A stretch of DNA of 64,000 nt from Nematostella vectensis (lineage: Eukaryota > Cnidaria > Anthozoa > Actiniaria > Edwardsiidae), in NCBI RefSeq assembly GCF_932526225.1, contig NC_064043.1:1757501-1821500 (forward strand). Reading direction: 5' to 3'. Shown here piece after piece: positions 1 to 10,861 of the stretch. A program made the translations under genes and the position numbers. Under the pieces are notes generated by a model that did no database searches, had not been told where the DNA came from, and worked only from the letters and a program-made list of their open reading frames with translations. Each line of letters opens with the position of its first letter. Positions within the stretch are counted from its first letter, which is position 1.

Positions 1-303
1 TCTAACTGACAAATGCAAAATAGTACTTGTCCGTCCTGTGGAATGGCTAGAAGCTGTAGGCATTTATTTTACCCCGCTTTAGGCTCCTGTAGTACATCTG
101 CGGCATGACCCCTGACCATTTTTACTTGTCTAAAAACTAAGTTACTTGGTGGCAAGATCAAATGTCTTGTTATTGATAGACAGTTCTAGCTTTACTGTTA
201 TGCCAGACAAAATCTCTTACTATTGTAATATATATATATATATATATATAGTGTTGGTTTGAGAAAAATACAAACTACATAGGTTTCCCTACAGGTCTGT
301 TTC

Positions 304-341
304 GGGGTTGCCCACTCATCCCCTGATGAGTGGGCAACCCC
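304..341. repeat. Perfect 17-bp hairpin, 4-nt loop
   Basis: Positions 304-320 and 325-341 are exact reverse complements with loop CCCT, and TA dinucleotide runs lie on both sides (about 229-250 and 349-362). It sits in an intron of the COMMD6-like gene, just upstream of the first visible exon. It may be the core of a small foldback element inserted in TA-rich DNA. No coding content is seen. Confidence 0.8.
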
Positions 342-385
342 ACTCATCTATATATATATATATTTTTTTTTTTTTGCTGCAACAG

Positions 386-2369
386 GGCAAGTTCATCTGC
401 AGTCCTGATCTGGCCAAAACATTAAACGTCGGACAAGTAAGTCTTATCACGCTCGCTTCCTTCTTTTATACGAAAGGAATTTGAGTACCTTCTATGGGAA
501 GCTCTTTAATACTTTTTAAAACAGTATTCTATTTAAAGTTGTGGAGTTTTGTTTTCGATCTTTAAAAACATTTAGTATAGATTAAAGTTATCTTAAATTA
601 TCGTTTAATTTAATTAAGGTATTTCAAATTAACACTTAACTTAATTAAGGAATATTTAATCCCGTTAATTAAGTGGAGTGTTAATTTCCTATAATAAATA
701 AATTCTAACTGTTTTCCTCCCACACATGACGCTTATTCATTTAGAGCCAAAGTGTTAATTTGTTTTTAAACAAATAAAAATATATGAGCCCCTTGTCACT
801 CTAGAATTAGATGCCCAGGGCGCTAAACAAACATTTACAGTATTCTGTAGTATGAGCCCCTGTTCAGTGAGTCTGGAATCCTAGACAAACACATGCTTTC
901 TTCATTAAGATATATCTCATTTGCTCCGACCAAGGCCTAATGCTCAGAATGTCTGCTAAAATGCTCTGTTTTCACAAGGGCGTAAAGCATATCATTTCAA
1001 CCTTGCGCTGATTCACCTTTGACTTGCTTTGTTCTAATGGCAGTTGGTGGACATGGGATGGAAGCTGAGTATGGGCATGAGTTCCAGTTCTTGTCGTAGT
1101 CTCAATGCTCCTTTCATCACAGCTGCCATTACGGTAGCCAGCCCATCCGGCGATCTTACTACCAAGTCTCTGGAGATGACTATCCTTGAATTTAAGGTGA
1201 TGGTTGATAGCTAATGTCAAACGCAAACTAATGATGTGCGTGAAGTGTGTGGAGGGAGTGCCCCACACCCACCTCCCCTCCCTTGGCTGTCGAAAGTGGG
1301 TCATTTCTTATTGAAGAACCGTCAAATTCCATCCTTTTCCCCCCTCCTCCCCACCTCCCCTCCCTTGGCTGTCGAAAGTGGGACATTTCTTATTGAAGAA
1401 CCGTCAAATTCCATCCTTTTCCCCCCTCCTCCCCACCTCCCCTCCCTTGGCTGCCAAAAGTGGGTCATTTCTTATTGAAGAACCGTCAAATTCCATCCTT
1501 TTCCCCCCTCCTCCCCACCTCCCCTCCCTTGGCTGCCAAAAGTGGGTCATTTCTTATTGAAGAACCGTCAAATTCCATCCTTTTCCCCCCTCCTCCCCAC
1601 CTCCCCTCCCTTGGCTGTCGAAAGTGGGTCATTTCTTATTGAAGAACCGTCAAATTCCATCCTTTTCCCCCCTCCTCCCCACCTCCCCTCCCTTGGCTGC
1701 CAAAAGTGGGTCATTTCTTATTGAAGAACTGTCAAATTCCATCCTTTTCCCCCCTCCTCCCCACTTCCCCTCCCTTGGCTGTCGAAAGTGGGTCATTTTG
1801 TTTTGAAGAACCGTCAAATACCACCCTTTTTCCAACTCCCCCTCCCCTCCCTTGGCTGCCAAAAGTGGGTCATTTCTTATTGAAGAACCGTCAAATTCCA
1901 TCCTTTTCCCCCCTCCTCCCCACCTCCCCTCCCTTGGCCGCCAAAAGTGGGTCATTTCTTATTGAAGGACTGTCAAATTCCATCCTTTTCCCCCCTCCTC
2001 CCCACCTCCCCTCCCTTGGCCGCCAAAAGTGGGTCATTTCTTATTGAGGGACTTTCAAATCCCATCCTTGTCCCCCCTCCTCCCTACCTCCCCTCCCTTG
2101 GCCGCCAAAAGTGGGTCATTTTGTATTGAAGGATAGTCAAATAACATCCTTTTCCCATCTATGACTCCTCCCCCTCCTATCTGGGCATGAAAAACGCAAT
2201 TCCAGTACTCAAGTTTGAGGGGGAGGGGGGACGGGGTCACCGTTCATTACAGTCATTGCACCTTGACGACAAAGCCTCCTAAATTGAATTCTTACAAGGA
2301 CTTTTTTCTCTCTTACAGAAGTTCTCAAGTCATTTGAGGGAGATAGCTTCAGTTCTTGAGACAGTGTGA
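386..2369 (+). CDS. COMMD6: COMM domain-containing protein 6-like, last three exons (5' partial)
   Basis: Three phase-0 exons are visible: 386-436, 1044-1196 and 2319-2369 (stop TGA 2367-2369), together encoding 84 residues. Each has good splice signals: a T-rich tract then CAG at 385, GTAAGT at 437, AAG|GTGATG at 1196/1197, and TCTCTTACAG before 2319. The product carries the COMM-domain signature LVDMGWKLSMGMSSS, then CRSLNAPF, LEMTILEF and the terminal REIASVLETV. This follows vertebrate COMMD6 almost segment by segment, including the C-terminal EIA(A/S)V(I/L)ETV. COMMD proteins form the Commander complex with CCDC22 and CCDC93, which acts in endosomal recycling; COMMD6 also binds NF-kB subunits. 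Reading through the second donor would stop at 1212-1214 and lose the conserved last helix, so the spliced form is preferred. Upstream exons lie outside the window. Confidence 0.88.
1250..2165. repeat. 82-bp minisatellite in COMMD6 last intron
   Basis: About eleven tandem copies of an 82-bp unit rich in C/T, including TTTTCCCCCCTCCTCCCCAC and AGTGGGTCATTTCTTATTG. Copies near 1800-1850 and after 2040 are more diverged. It begins about 55 bp after the donor of exon 1044-1196 and fills most of the 1.1-kb intron. Reading frames stay open through it only because the unit lacks stops; 82 is not a multiple of 3. Confidence 0.95.
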
Positions 2370-3996
2370 TTGGTCCTTCACTGTCAGGAAATACAAGAAA
2401 AAATGTCGTTGAGAATGTGCATATCCATAGACTTGATTTAGATTAAGAATGTGGAGAATTCGGTATGGTAGAGCAAAGCGTTCTTCACAATGGACTCCAC
2501 TGTACTGGTTCACCGATCCAATTACGTGTACTGTATATACATTTTCACAGGCAGGAAAAATATGTGTGATGATACTAAATTCACTATAAAAGTTTAATTT
2601 AAATTGGCCGTAAGTTTGGCATCTCTCTGTAATCGATTAAAAATAGGTGAAGTTGAATTTAGGTATTTTTTCAAAGTTCATCATCTAACCTCCTTCTTTT
2701 GTAGCTGGACTAACATTCAGTACGGTCTTGAATGGATTTGGTGATAGTCATAAGCTGTATTAGCAACCTTTGTTCGAATGATTGGCATGACCCTTCCCGC
2801 CAAAAAGTAATATTGGTCATGTATGTTTAGCTGCGAACCATGAGTCGAATCTACTCTTGGACGCCAAAACATTCGTGACCCCGAAATTAAAGGTCGTTAC
2901 CGACGAAACCAGGTAGCCTGCTGGTATTTTAAATTTACATTGGCGTTCTCCCACTATTGGCACACGCTAACATTCAACTAAATTTTATCCAACTTAATTC
3001 AACACATTTCGCGAACAAGTGACCTTGCTGTATACCTTCTGTTCTGTGATGACGCAAGAACCTATCGGCTGTCAACCAATCACAGGCAACCACAACTTGG
3101 TGAACTCGGCAACCAGGGCCCGGAAAAGGAATTTCGGAAGAGGTTCCTAACACCAAGTTCTGGCATACGCACCTGAATGTTATTTTAGGCGCAGTTCGCA
3201 GCGAAGCTTTTGTAATACATGTAGAACTAGATGCAAAGCTTTACAAATAATGGTCGTTATAAATAGAGCTTTGGATCTAGGTAAAGTTCAGTCTTAATAA
3301 ATAAATACAGCTACTCCCCCAGATCGTAGTTGGGATCTCTACGACAACTTGTATTAATAAAACCACGACATATGACATATGTATTAATAAAACCACTTCA
3401 TTTCGCACTTGTTAATTATTTAAAGTATAATTTCGATGTCCAACTGTTATATGCTCATTTCTATGGCTTGGGAACGTGACGGATGTATTTTTTTGTCAGT
3501 ATTTACTTGTAAAACCTTTTCCCACGGAGGATTCAAGGTGCGGATAATTTGATATCAAACGGGTCGGGAAAGAAAATCCCTTAAAAAATTTGCAAGCCAA
3601 AACCCTAGGAAGAAAACAAAACAATGAAAAACAGATGTTTCCTCCCCGTCAGAAATCAAATGATCATTCCACTACCTTGCCCGTCACAGACGCGTACAAC
3701 ATACCTTTTGGGGCTGATTTATAGCTTATATACAGACTGCGCTATCTGTATTCTTACAAGCAGGATTTTACGGCATTCTGCGGGCGCTACTAAGTCCGGT
3801 TAGTATATGTAGTGGGCTTGTGCGAGTCAATAATGGCTCCCATGCAATCTCGTGGCCTGAGAGAGAAAGTTCCACACACTGCCCGCGTACATCAAAACCA
3901 CCCGATGAAAATGTACCTCTTTTTTTATTTTCGAAGGCGGGACTCTTAGTTGTACAACATTAGGTGCCCTTATAATTATTGATTTTTTATAATTCA
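2370..3996. other. Intergenic, no gene seen
   Basis: Sequence 3' of the COMMD6-like gene. It contains AATAAA-like words (for example near 3296-3305), but none can be tied to the gene. No exon with family similarity was recognised on either strand. Confidence 0.5.
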
Positions 3997-5157
3997 GGGG
4001 CTTAGTACTAGCCCTAGGATCCGATCAGGGGCTTAGTACTGTCCTGGGATCAAATCAGGGGCTTAGTACTGTCATGGGATCCGATCAGGGGCTTAGTACT
4101 AGCCCGGGGATCCGATCAGAGGCTTAGTACTGTCCTGGGATCCGATCAGGGGCTTAGTACTAGCCCTAGGATCCGATCATGGGCTTAGTACTGTCCTGGG
4201 ATCCGATCAGGGGCTTAGTACTGTCCTGGGATCCGATCAGGGGCTTAGTACTGCCCTAGAATCCGATCAGGGGCTTAGTACTGCCCTGGGATCCAATCAG
4301 GGGCTTAGTACTGTCCTGGGATCCAATCAGGGGCTTAGTACTGTCCTGGGATCCGATCAGGGGCTTAGTACTGTCCTGGGATCCGATCAGGGGCTTAGTA
4401 CTGTCCTGAGATCCGATCAGGGGCTTAGTACTGTCCTGGAATCCGATCAGGGGCTTAGTACTGTCCTGGGATCCGATCAGGGGCTTAGTACTAGCCCTAG
4501 GATCCGATCAGGGGCTTAGTACTGTCCTGGGATCCGATCAGGGGCTTAGTACTGCCCTGGGATCCGATTAGGGGCTTTGTACTGTCCTGGGATCCGATCA
4601 GGGGCTTAGTACTAGCCCGGGGATCCGATCAGGGGCTTAGTACTAGCTCGGGGATCCGATCAGGGGCTTAGTACTGTCCTGGGATCCGATCAGGGGCTTA
4701 GTACTGCCCTGGGATCCGATTAGGGGCTTTGTACTGTCCTGGGATCCGATCAGGGGCTTAGTACTAGCCCGGGGATCCGATCAGGGGCTTAGTACTGCCC
4801 TGGGATCCGAATTGGGTCTGAGTACTGCCCTGGGATCCGATCAGGGGCTTAGTACTGTCCTGGGATCCGATCAGGGGTTTAGTACTGCCCTTGTATCCGA
4901 TCAGGGGCTTAGTACTGCCCTGGGATCCGATGAGGGGCTTAGTACTGTCCTGGGATCCAATCAGGGGCTTAGTACTAGCCCGGGGATCCGATTAGGGGCT
5001 TAGTACTGCCCTAGGATCCGATCATGGGCTTAGTACTGTCCTTGGATCCGATCAGGGGTTTAGTACTGTCCTTGGATCCGATCAGGGGCTTAGTACTGCC
5101 CTGGGATCCGATGAGGGGCTTAGTACTGTCCTGGGATCCGATCAAGGGCTTAGTACT
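3997..5157. repeat. 30-bp satellite array, BamHI-bearing unit
   Basis: About 38 tandem copies of a 30-bp unit, GGGGCTTAGTACTGTCCTGG followed by GATCCGATCA, with variants such as CTAGCCCGGGGATCC and CTGCCCTGGGATCC. Most units carry GGATCC. A block with a GATTAGGGGCTTTGTACTG variant recurs at about 4568 and 4717, which suggests a higher-order duplication. The array is intergenic. Confidence 0.95.
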
Positions 5158-7046
5158 GCGCGCTTTCCCCACACCCCTCTTCCCCCTCCCAGGCAGAAAA
5201 AAAAAACGTCAGACGCAAGTTTGCAAGATATTATTTTATTTATCTATAACTCCGAATTTTACTTGTATACAGTCCCGGCAATATTAAATGGTTAAAATCC
5301 CGTATCTCGCTATAAAAAATTCTTCATCCCGTGCGACATTTCTATACTAAATCTCGCTTGTTGTGTTAACTCGAATTCTCGTATCCCGACCGTTAAACGC
5401 TTGAAGAACGCATCTCAAAAAAAATATTGTGGACTTTCTTACTGCAGTACGCGTTAAACCAAATCGCCGTTGCGGTTTTTACGGTATTAGACCGGGTTCT
5501 ATTTCAAATATATATATATATATATGTGCCGTGGTATTGCGGAGTTTACGGAGTTTTTAACGACCCCCCTTACAATTTTTTTCTTGGCTTGTGGATATTT
5601 TGGCCTGTCAATGAGTTGATAAACTTTTACATTAAAGAGAGAGAGAATTGCTAAATAGCAATTTATTTATTTCTGTATTTTATGCATTTAAATGATATCA
5701 AAACAACGATTACTGAAACAACGTCATTTTTCTTCGCTTCTTTGTTGTCCTGTACATACTAAAAGAAATGCGCCCGTGCGTTACGATGCCACGGCGACAT
5801 AGCGAGCCCCTAAGGAACCAAAGGCGCCCAAATAGACCTGTATTTTTTTCATCCTAAATCTCGGCGAGCTGTGCGTGGCGTAACCGTATTACAGGCCTGG
5901 GATCCTGGTTATTGTCCTCCCCATAAATGCGCGGGTCGGAATACCTTGCAAGAGTACAGCATATTCGCCGGAAATTTCGGTGCTTAGCGCCTTCGGGTTC
6001 TTTACAGCCTTCCGTAAAAGCCTTGTGCTGCCATACCGATTGGGTAATCCGAATGTATGATTTCCGTTTTGTTCTTGAGGCCGGGATTGATCCCAGGCCA
6101 ATGTTTTTTTTTTTCAATTCATTTTTTTCCTTATTGTTTAACCCATGGAAATGTATTGGAAATGTCTCGTTTGGCTTTAGGGCAAAAAGACTTTAAAAAT
6201 GAGTTTGCAAACAACACTTTTCTCTTCGAACGCTCTAATAAAGACTCGCGAAATGTGCCGAAAGAATGTTGACGAAATTGAGGTCTTTAAGTCCAGCAAG
6301 ATATAGAAAAGGGACCGAATTGGTGTAGATAGGTTTTTTTTGTTGGGGAGAGGGGGGGGGGGGGGGGGGGGTGTTCCTGGGAGTTCCCGATTTATTTCTG
6401 TCAACCAGTTATAAAATAGTCAATCAACCAGTTGCTTTCTGTAAACTAGAGCAATGTTCAAGGAAGTGCAAGGAAGTAAATTGTGCAAGGAAGTAATTGT
6501 GCAAGGAAGTAAATTGTCTGTCAAATAAAAATGAATCGCTAAACTTTGTGTGATTATTACCTATTGTTCACGGGAATTTATTTCCAGGAAATCTAATGCA
6601 ATTCCTTACTAGATAAAGCAATTGAGAGACTCTTTTTAATCGTGCATTTGCTGTTTCGTGGTATTTATTGTATTTTCTAAGTTTGTTTCATAGTTTTGAA
6701 TGGGTATGGCCTCTGATGTGTCTTGTATTGAAATAAGGTTAAGCCCGTATTTGTCAAGTTAAAACCATCGCTAAAAACCATCGCTAATTCTCTTATTTAA
6801 CTTTCATTTCCATGAATAATCATTCTCACTAGCTTACAACATGATTTATAAACTTGGGAAAATGTTTCAGATTACGTTTTCCGGTTTTTCACAAGCGAAA
6901 GAAGACAACGCGCGAAACCTCTTTGAAGTCCCGTGCGGCTTGCTCAAATTAGCTCCAAATGTGACTTCATCGCTCGGTGCCAATATCAGATCATCACGAG
7001 AGATCTCTCGATCTAGATAATCCTACTAAACTCAAAACGTTCTTTG
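5158..7046. other. Intergenic, simple repeats only
   Basis: Contains a TA run near 5508-5525, a poly-G tract near 6349-6371 and a short tandem of GCAAGGAAGTAAATTGT near 6465-6515. Short open frames here (for example 5854-6196) have no recognisable domains. No gene is supported. Confidence 0.5.
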
Positions 7047-8068
7047 CCACTGGTGACAACCACTGGTGACAACCACTCGTGACAAAACCACTGGTGACCA
7101 CCACTCGTGACAACCACTCGTGACAACCACTCGTGACAAAACCACTGGTGACAAAACCACTCGTGACAACCACTCGTGACAACCACAGGTGACAACCACT
7201 CGTGACAACCACTGGTGACAAAACCACTGGTGACAACCAGTGGTGACAACCACTCGTGACAACCACTGGTGACAACCACTAGTGACAACCACTCGTGACA
7301 ACCACTCGTGACAACCACTCGTGACAACCACTCGTGACAACCACTCGTGACAAAACCACTGGTGACAAAACCACTCGTGACAACCACTCGTGACAACCAC
7401 AGGTGACAACCACTCGTGACAACCACTTGTGACAAAACCACTGGTGACAACCACTCGTGACAAAACCACTGATGACAACCACTCGTGACAACCACTTATG
7501 ACAAAACCACTGATGACAACCACTCGTGACAACCACTCGTGACAAACACTGGTGACAACCACTCGTGACAAACACTCGTGACAACCACTCGTGACAAAAC
7601 CACTGGTGACAAAACCACTGGTGACAACCACTCATGACAACCACTCGTGACAACCACTCGTGACAACCACTCGTGACAACCACTCGTGACAAAACCACTG
7701 GTGACAAAACCACTGGTGACAACCACTGGTGACAACCACTCGTGACAACCACTGGTGACAACCACTCGTGACAACCACTCGTGACAAAACCACTGGTGAC
7801 AACCACTCGTGACAACCACTGATGACAACCACTCGTGACAACCACTCGTGACAACCACTCGTGACAACCACTCGTGACAACCACTCATGACAACCACTCG
7901 TGACAACCAATCGTGACAACCACTCATGACAACCACTCGTGACAACCACTCATGACAACCACTCATGACAACCACTCGTGACAACCACTCGTGACAACCA
8001 CTCGTGACAACCACTCATGACAACCACTCGTGACAACCACTCATGACAACCACTCGTGACAAAACCAC
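7047..8068. repeat. 13-bp satellite array, forward orientation
   Basis: About 75 tandem copies of GTGACAACCACTC with C/G alternation at the last position and occasional 15-bp units containing AAAACCAC. The minus strand is open in several frames because 13-bp units without stops rotate through all frames. The same unit recurs inverted at 9573-9897. Confidence 0.95.
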
Positions 8069-8607
8069 TCGTGTGACAGCTACTATTTGAAGACCGTTCG
8101 TGACAATAATTTTCTTCCATCACACATAGGCTTTTTCTCAATCGCTTATTAGATACAAACGTACAATTTAACTCAATACTTTAGCACTATAAAAAATAGC
8201 GCAATTATTAAGTTGCTTCATTGTTTAACAATTATAAGTTTGTTGTCGGCATTCAGCAGCAGCTTAGATTTTTCGAATCAGCGAAGAAATGTCATACCAT
8301 AAACATGAAAGTATTTGTGTAATGGAATCCTTAGATCAAATCCTTTTAAGCAACTTCGTGTTCAATTCTATATTCTGAGAAACATGAAAGTAAATGTTTA
8401 TTTCATACTATTTCATTCCGGTACCTTAGTCACTTGGTAACGAGGTTTGAGACCTCGAGGGGAAATAAAAAATACTTTAAAATAGTAGATAACTAAATAG
8501 ATAACTAAAACTCCACGGGTTTCTTTGGTAGTCTGTTTAGTATCGCAGTGTTATTTACATACATTTAGGGCGCCTGTCAGGGAATGCGGCGCGTATTCAT
8601 TCATACT

Positions 8608-8887
8608 AAGGGCCCGATTACATGAAAAATTTCAAATACTTGTAAAATTGCTCTTTCGGTTACATGAACGAGTTTTCAGCCCGGGTTGGCAAACAGGGCT
8701 AGGATTTTCAGCCCGGGCTAGCGGGTTAAAATCTCCATGAAATCGCGTAAATATCTCTGCCCGGGCTGGAAAACAATACAATTCAAGTCCAGCCCGGGCT
8801 GAATAGAACTCAGCCCGGGCTGGATTTAAGGCATATAATCGGTGAGCAGCTGCCCAGGCTGAAATTCATCATGTAATCGGCCCTTAA
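8608..8887. mobile_element. MITE-like element with GGGCCGATTACATGA ends
   Basis: The left end (about 8608-8626) reads AAGGGCCCGATTACATGA and the right end (about 8868-8887) is its near-perfect reverse complement. The interior holds several copies of the palindromic decamer CAGCCCGGGCTG, at about 8678, 8712, 8757, 8791 and 8812. There is no coding capacity. Size (about 280 bp) and terminal inverted repeats suggest a non-autonomous DNA transposon. No clear target duplication could be fixed. Confidence 0.7.
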
Positions 8888-9132
8888 GATATGGTGAGGG
8901 GTGCTGCAAAATTTATTTCTAATGAAGCTGTCAATACATACTACAGTGTATTGCCCCAATTACGGACGGTTTTTGCATTTACTTTATAGAACACTTAGAA
9001 TAGAACACTTTTGATATTTTTCCAGTAACAAGATTAGACGTTAACCTAATAAAATACTAATAATATATATACAAATTTTTAACGTTTAGGGCGCCGTGCT
9101 CGAAAAGTATGTGTCACTGTTTGCCCTAATCC

Positions 9133-9535
9133 CGGTCTTGGTAAGATCTTTCATCCACGTTAATTACATTGAGATCGTGACACTTGTGACAATTGGCTTT
9201 TATTTGATAGCAATTGATTCTAATCAAACCAACCTCATACAGATGAAGGGTCTTGGTAAGATCTGGCATCCACGTTAAACATTGAGATCGCACTATTTTC
9301 CAGGAAGAAATTAACAGAATACCACTCGTGACAATTGGTTTTAATTCGTTAGCAATTGATCCTAATCAAACCAAGTGGTATAGTGTTAATTCTGTTAATT
9401 ATTTCCTGGAAATTGGTGCGATCTCAATGTAATTATCGTGGATGAGAGATCTTACCAAGACCTTTCATCTGAATGAGTTTGGTTTGATTCGGATCAATTG
9501 CTATTGAATTTAAGCCAATGTAACTTATTAACGTT
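9133..9535. mobile_element. Nested foldback repeats
   Basis: A block A (TTGGTAAGATCTTTCATCCA, 9137 on) and a block B (AGCAATTGATTCTAATCAAA, about 9209) are followed by a second A-like copy (9250 on) and a second B-like copy (9340-9375). Inverted copies of A and then B lie at about 9418-9463 and 9478-9520. The second B copy is itself enclosed by an inverted pair containing CAGGAAGAAATTAACAGAAT (9300) and its complement (about 9385-9412). This looks like one foldback element inserted into another of a related family. No open frame of interest is present. Confidence 0.65.
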
Positions 9536-9572
9536 AATTATTGTTACGAAAAGTTTCAAGGCGCCTGTGGTC

Positions 9573-9897
9573 TTCACGAGTGGTTGTTACGAATGGTTGT
9601 CACCAGTGGTTTTGTCACCAGTGGTTGTCACCTGTGGTTGTCACGAGTGGTTGTCACGAGTGGTTGTCACCAGTGGTTTTGTCACCAGTGGTTGTCACCA
9701 GTGGTTGTCACCAGTGGTTTTGTCACGAGTGGTTGTCACCTGTGGTTTTGTCACGAGTGGTTGTCACGAGTGGTTGTCACGAGTGGTTGTCACGAGTGGT
9801 TGTCACCAGTGGTTTTGTCACGAGTGGTTGTCACCAGTGGTTTTGTCACCAGTGGTTGTCACGGGTGGTTGTCACGAGTGGTTGTCACCAGTGGTGA
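9573..9897. repeat. 13-bp satellite array, inverted orientation
   Basis: About 24 copies of CACGAGTGGTTGT / CACCAGTGGTTGT, the reverse complement of the 7047-8068 unit. The sequence at its right edge (GAAAAACGTTTTGA) mirrors the left edge of the first array (CTCAAAACGTTCTTT). The two arrays therefore look like arms of one inverted structure. Confidence 0.95.
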
Positions 9898-10861
9898 AAA
9901 ACGTTTTGACCCCTGCTAATCTGCTCATATCCATTGATCTTGGAAGATTACTAAGGATCAAAGCTGATCCCGAGAGTTCCATGATCTCCATCGCTCGCCC
10001 TTGTATTCCTCAATCTTGTAATGTACATGGCAACATACCAGCTTGGTTTTGTAGAACATCATCGGGGCGTGTCCAACATGTGTTAAGGTCACTTCTCGCA
10101 CCAGTCTCTCTCAATCAGCTTTATACGAAAACTTCACGACGATGCTCAGAATCGGCGCCGAAATGCTAAATTGACGCAGAGATATCGAAGTTACAATGAA
10201 TAATTTAAAATAATATGAATTTCTCCATAGTGCAGTAAAACCACTTGCTCGCTCGATCTTGATAAGCTTGGTGCTGATTGGCTGTCGCCAGGCTAACGCT
10301 CTTCTCTGTCAAAACCATCCTCGTCCAAACACGTACTTGTAATCTGATAGCGTTAAACAAACTATCTCTTTTCCATAATTCTCACACTGTCTGTAGTCAT
10401 ACTAATTAGTCTGCTTTGGCCAAGCTCGCGAATAAAATTCGACGGGAGAACCGCAAATTTCCTTCGGAAAGTGCTACTTTTCATTCCTCGAATTTAACAC
10501 ATTTAGATCGGCGCGCTAGGTCGATAAAGCGATAAAGTAGAGAGCTCAGGCGAAGATATGACAAGATAAATTGCCATTCAATGTCGAAAAAGACATCACA
10601 ATTTCGAGGGGCTAATCTCGATAGCGAATGCGTGAGCAGTGTGGTATGGTGATCGGAGTTGCTGTGCGACACGAGACGAAAGTGATAATATATTCATCAA
10701 TTAGGATAGTTACACTGGAGACGGCTTTTCCACGGGTATTTTTCATTGGTTGATATCCTAAACACAAGACTCCGCTGAATCCGTAATTTGTAAAAGCTCT
10801 AGCACACCTCTTCAGTACAGAACATAAACAGAATTTATCGCAGAAGGAAATATCCGCGATA

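Noticed and set aside
1197-1214. COMMD6 ending at TAA 1212-1214 by read-through of exon 2
   Set aside because: The donor AAG|GTGATG and the downstream exon 2319-2369 restore the conserved C-terminal helix EIASVLETV.
1236-2129. Series of 60-codon plus-strand frames
   Set aside because: Each is one 82-bp repeat step in the COMMD6 intron.
3997-5157. CRISPR-like array
   Set aside because: Repeats are directly adjacent with no unique spacers, and the DNA is eukaryotic nuclear.
5854-6196. Overlapping short frames and a possible tRNA-derived SINE
   Set aside because: A GGGATTGATCCCAGGCC word resembles a B box only loosely and no A box or tail could be matched.
7013-8141. Long minus-strand open frames of up to 201 codons (Val-Val-Thr-Ser-Gly-Cys-His repeats)
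   Set aside because: They follow a 13-bp satellite with no stop codons, open in several frames at once, with no splice or start context.
9498-10169. A 223-codon plus-strand open frame
   Set aside because: Its first half is the inverted satellite; the rest has no recognisable domain.
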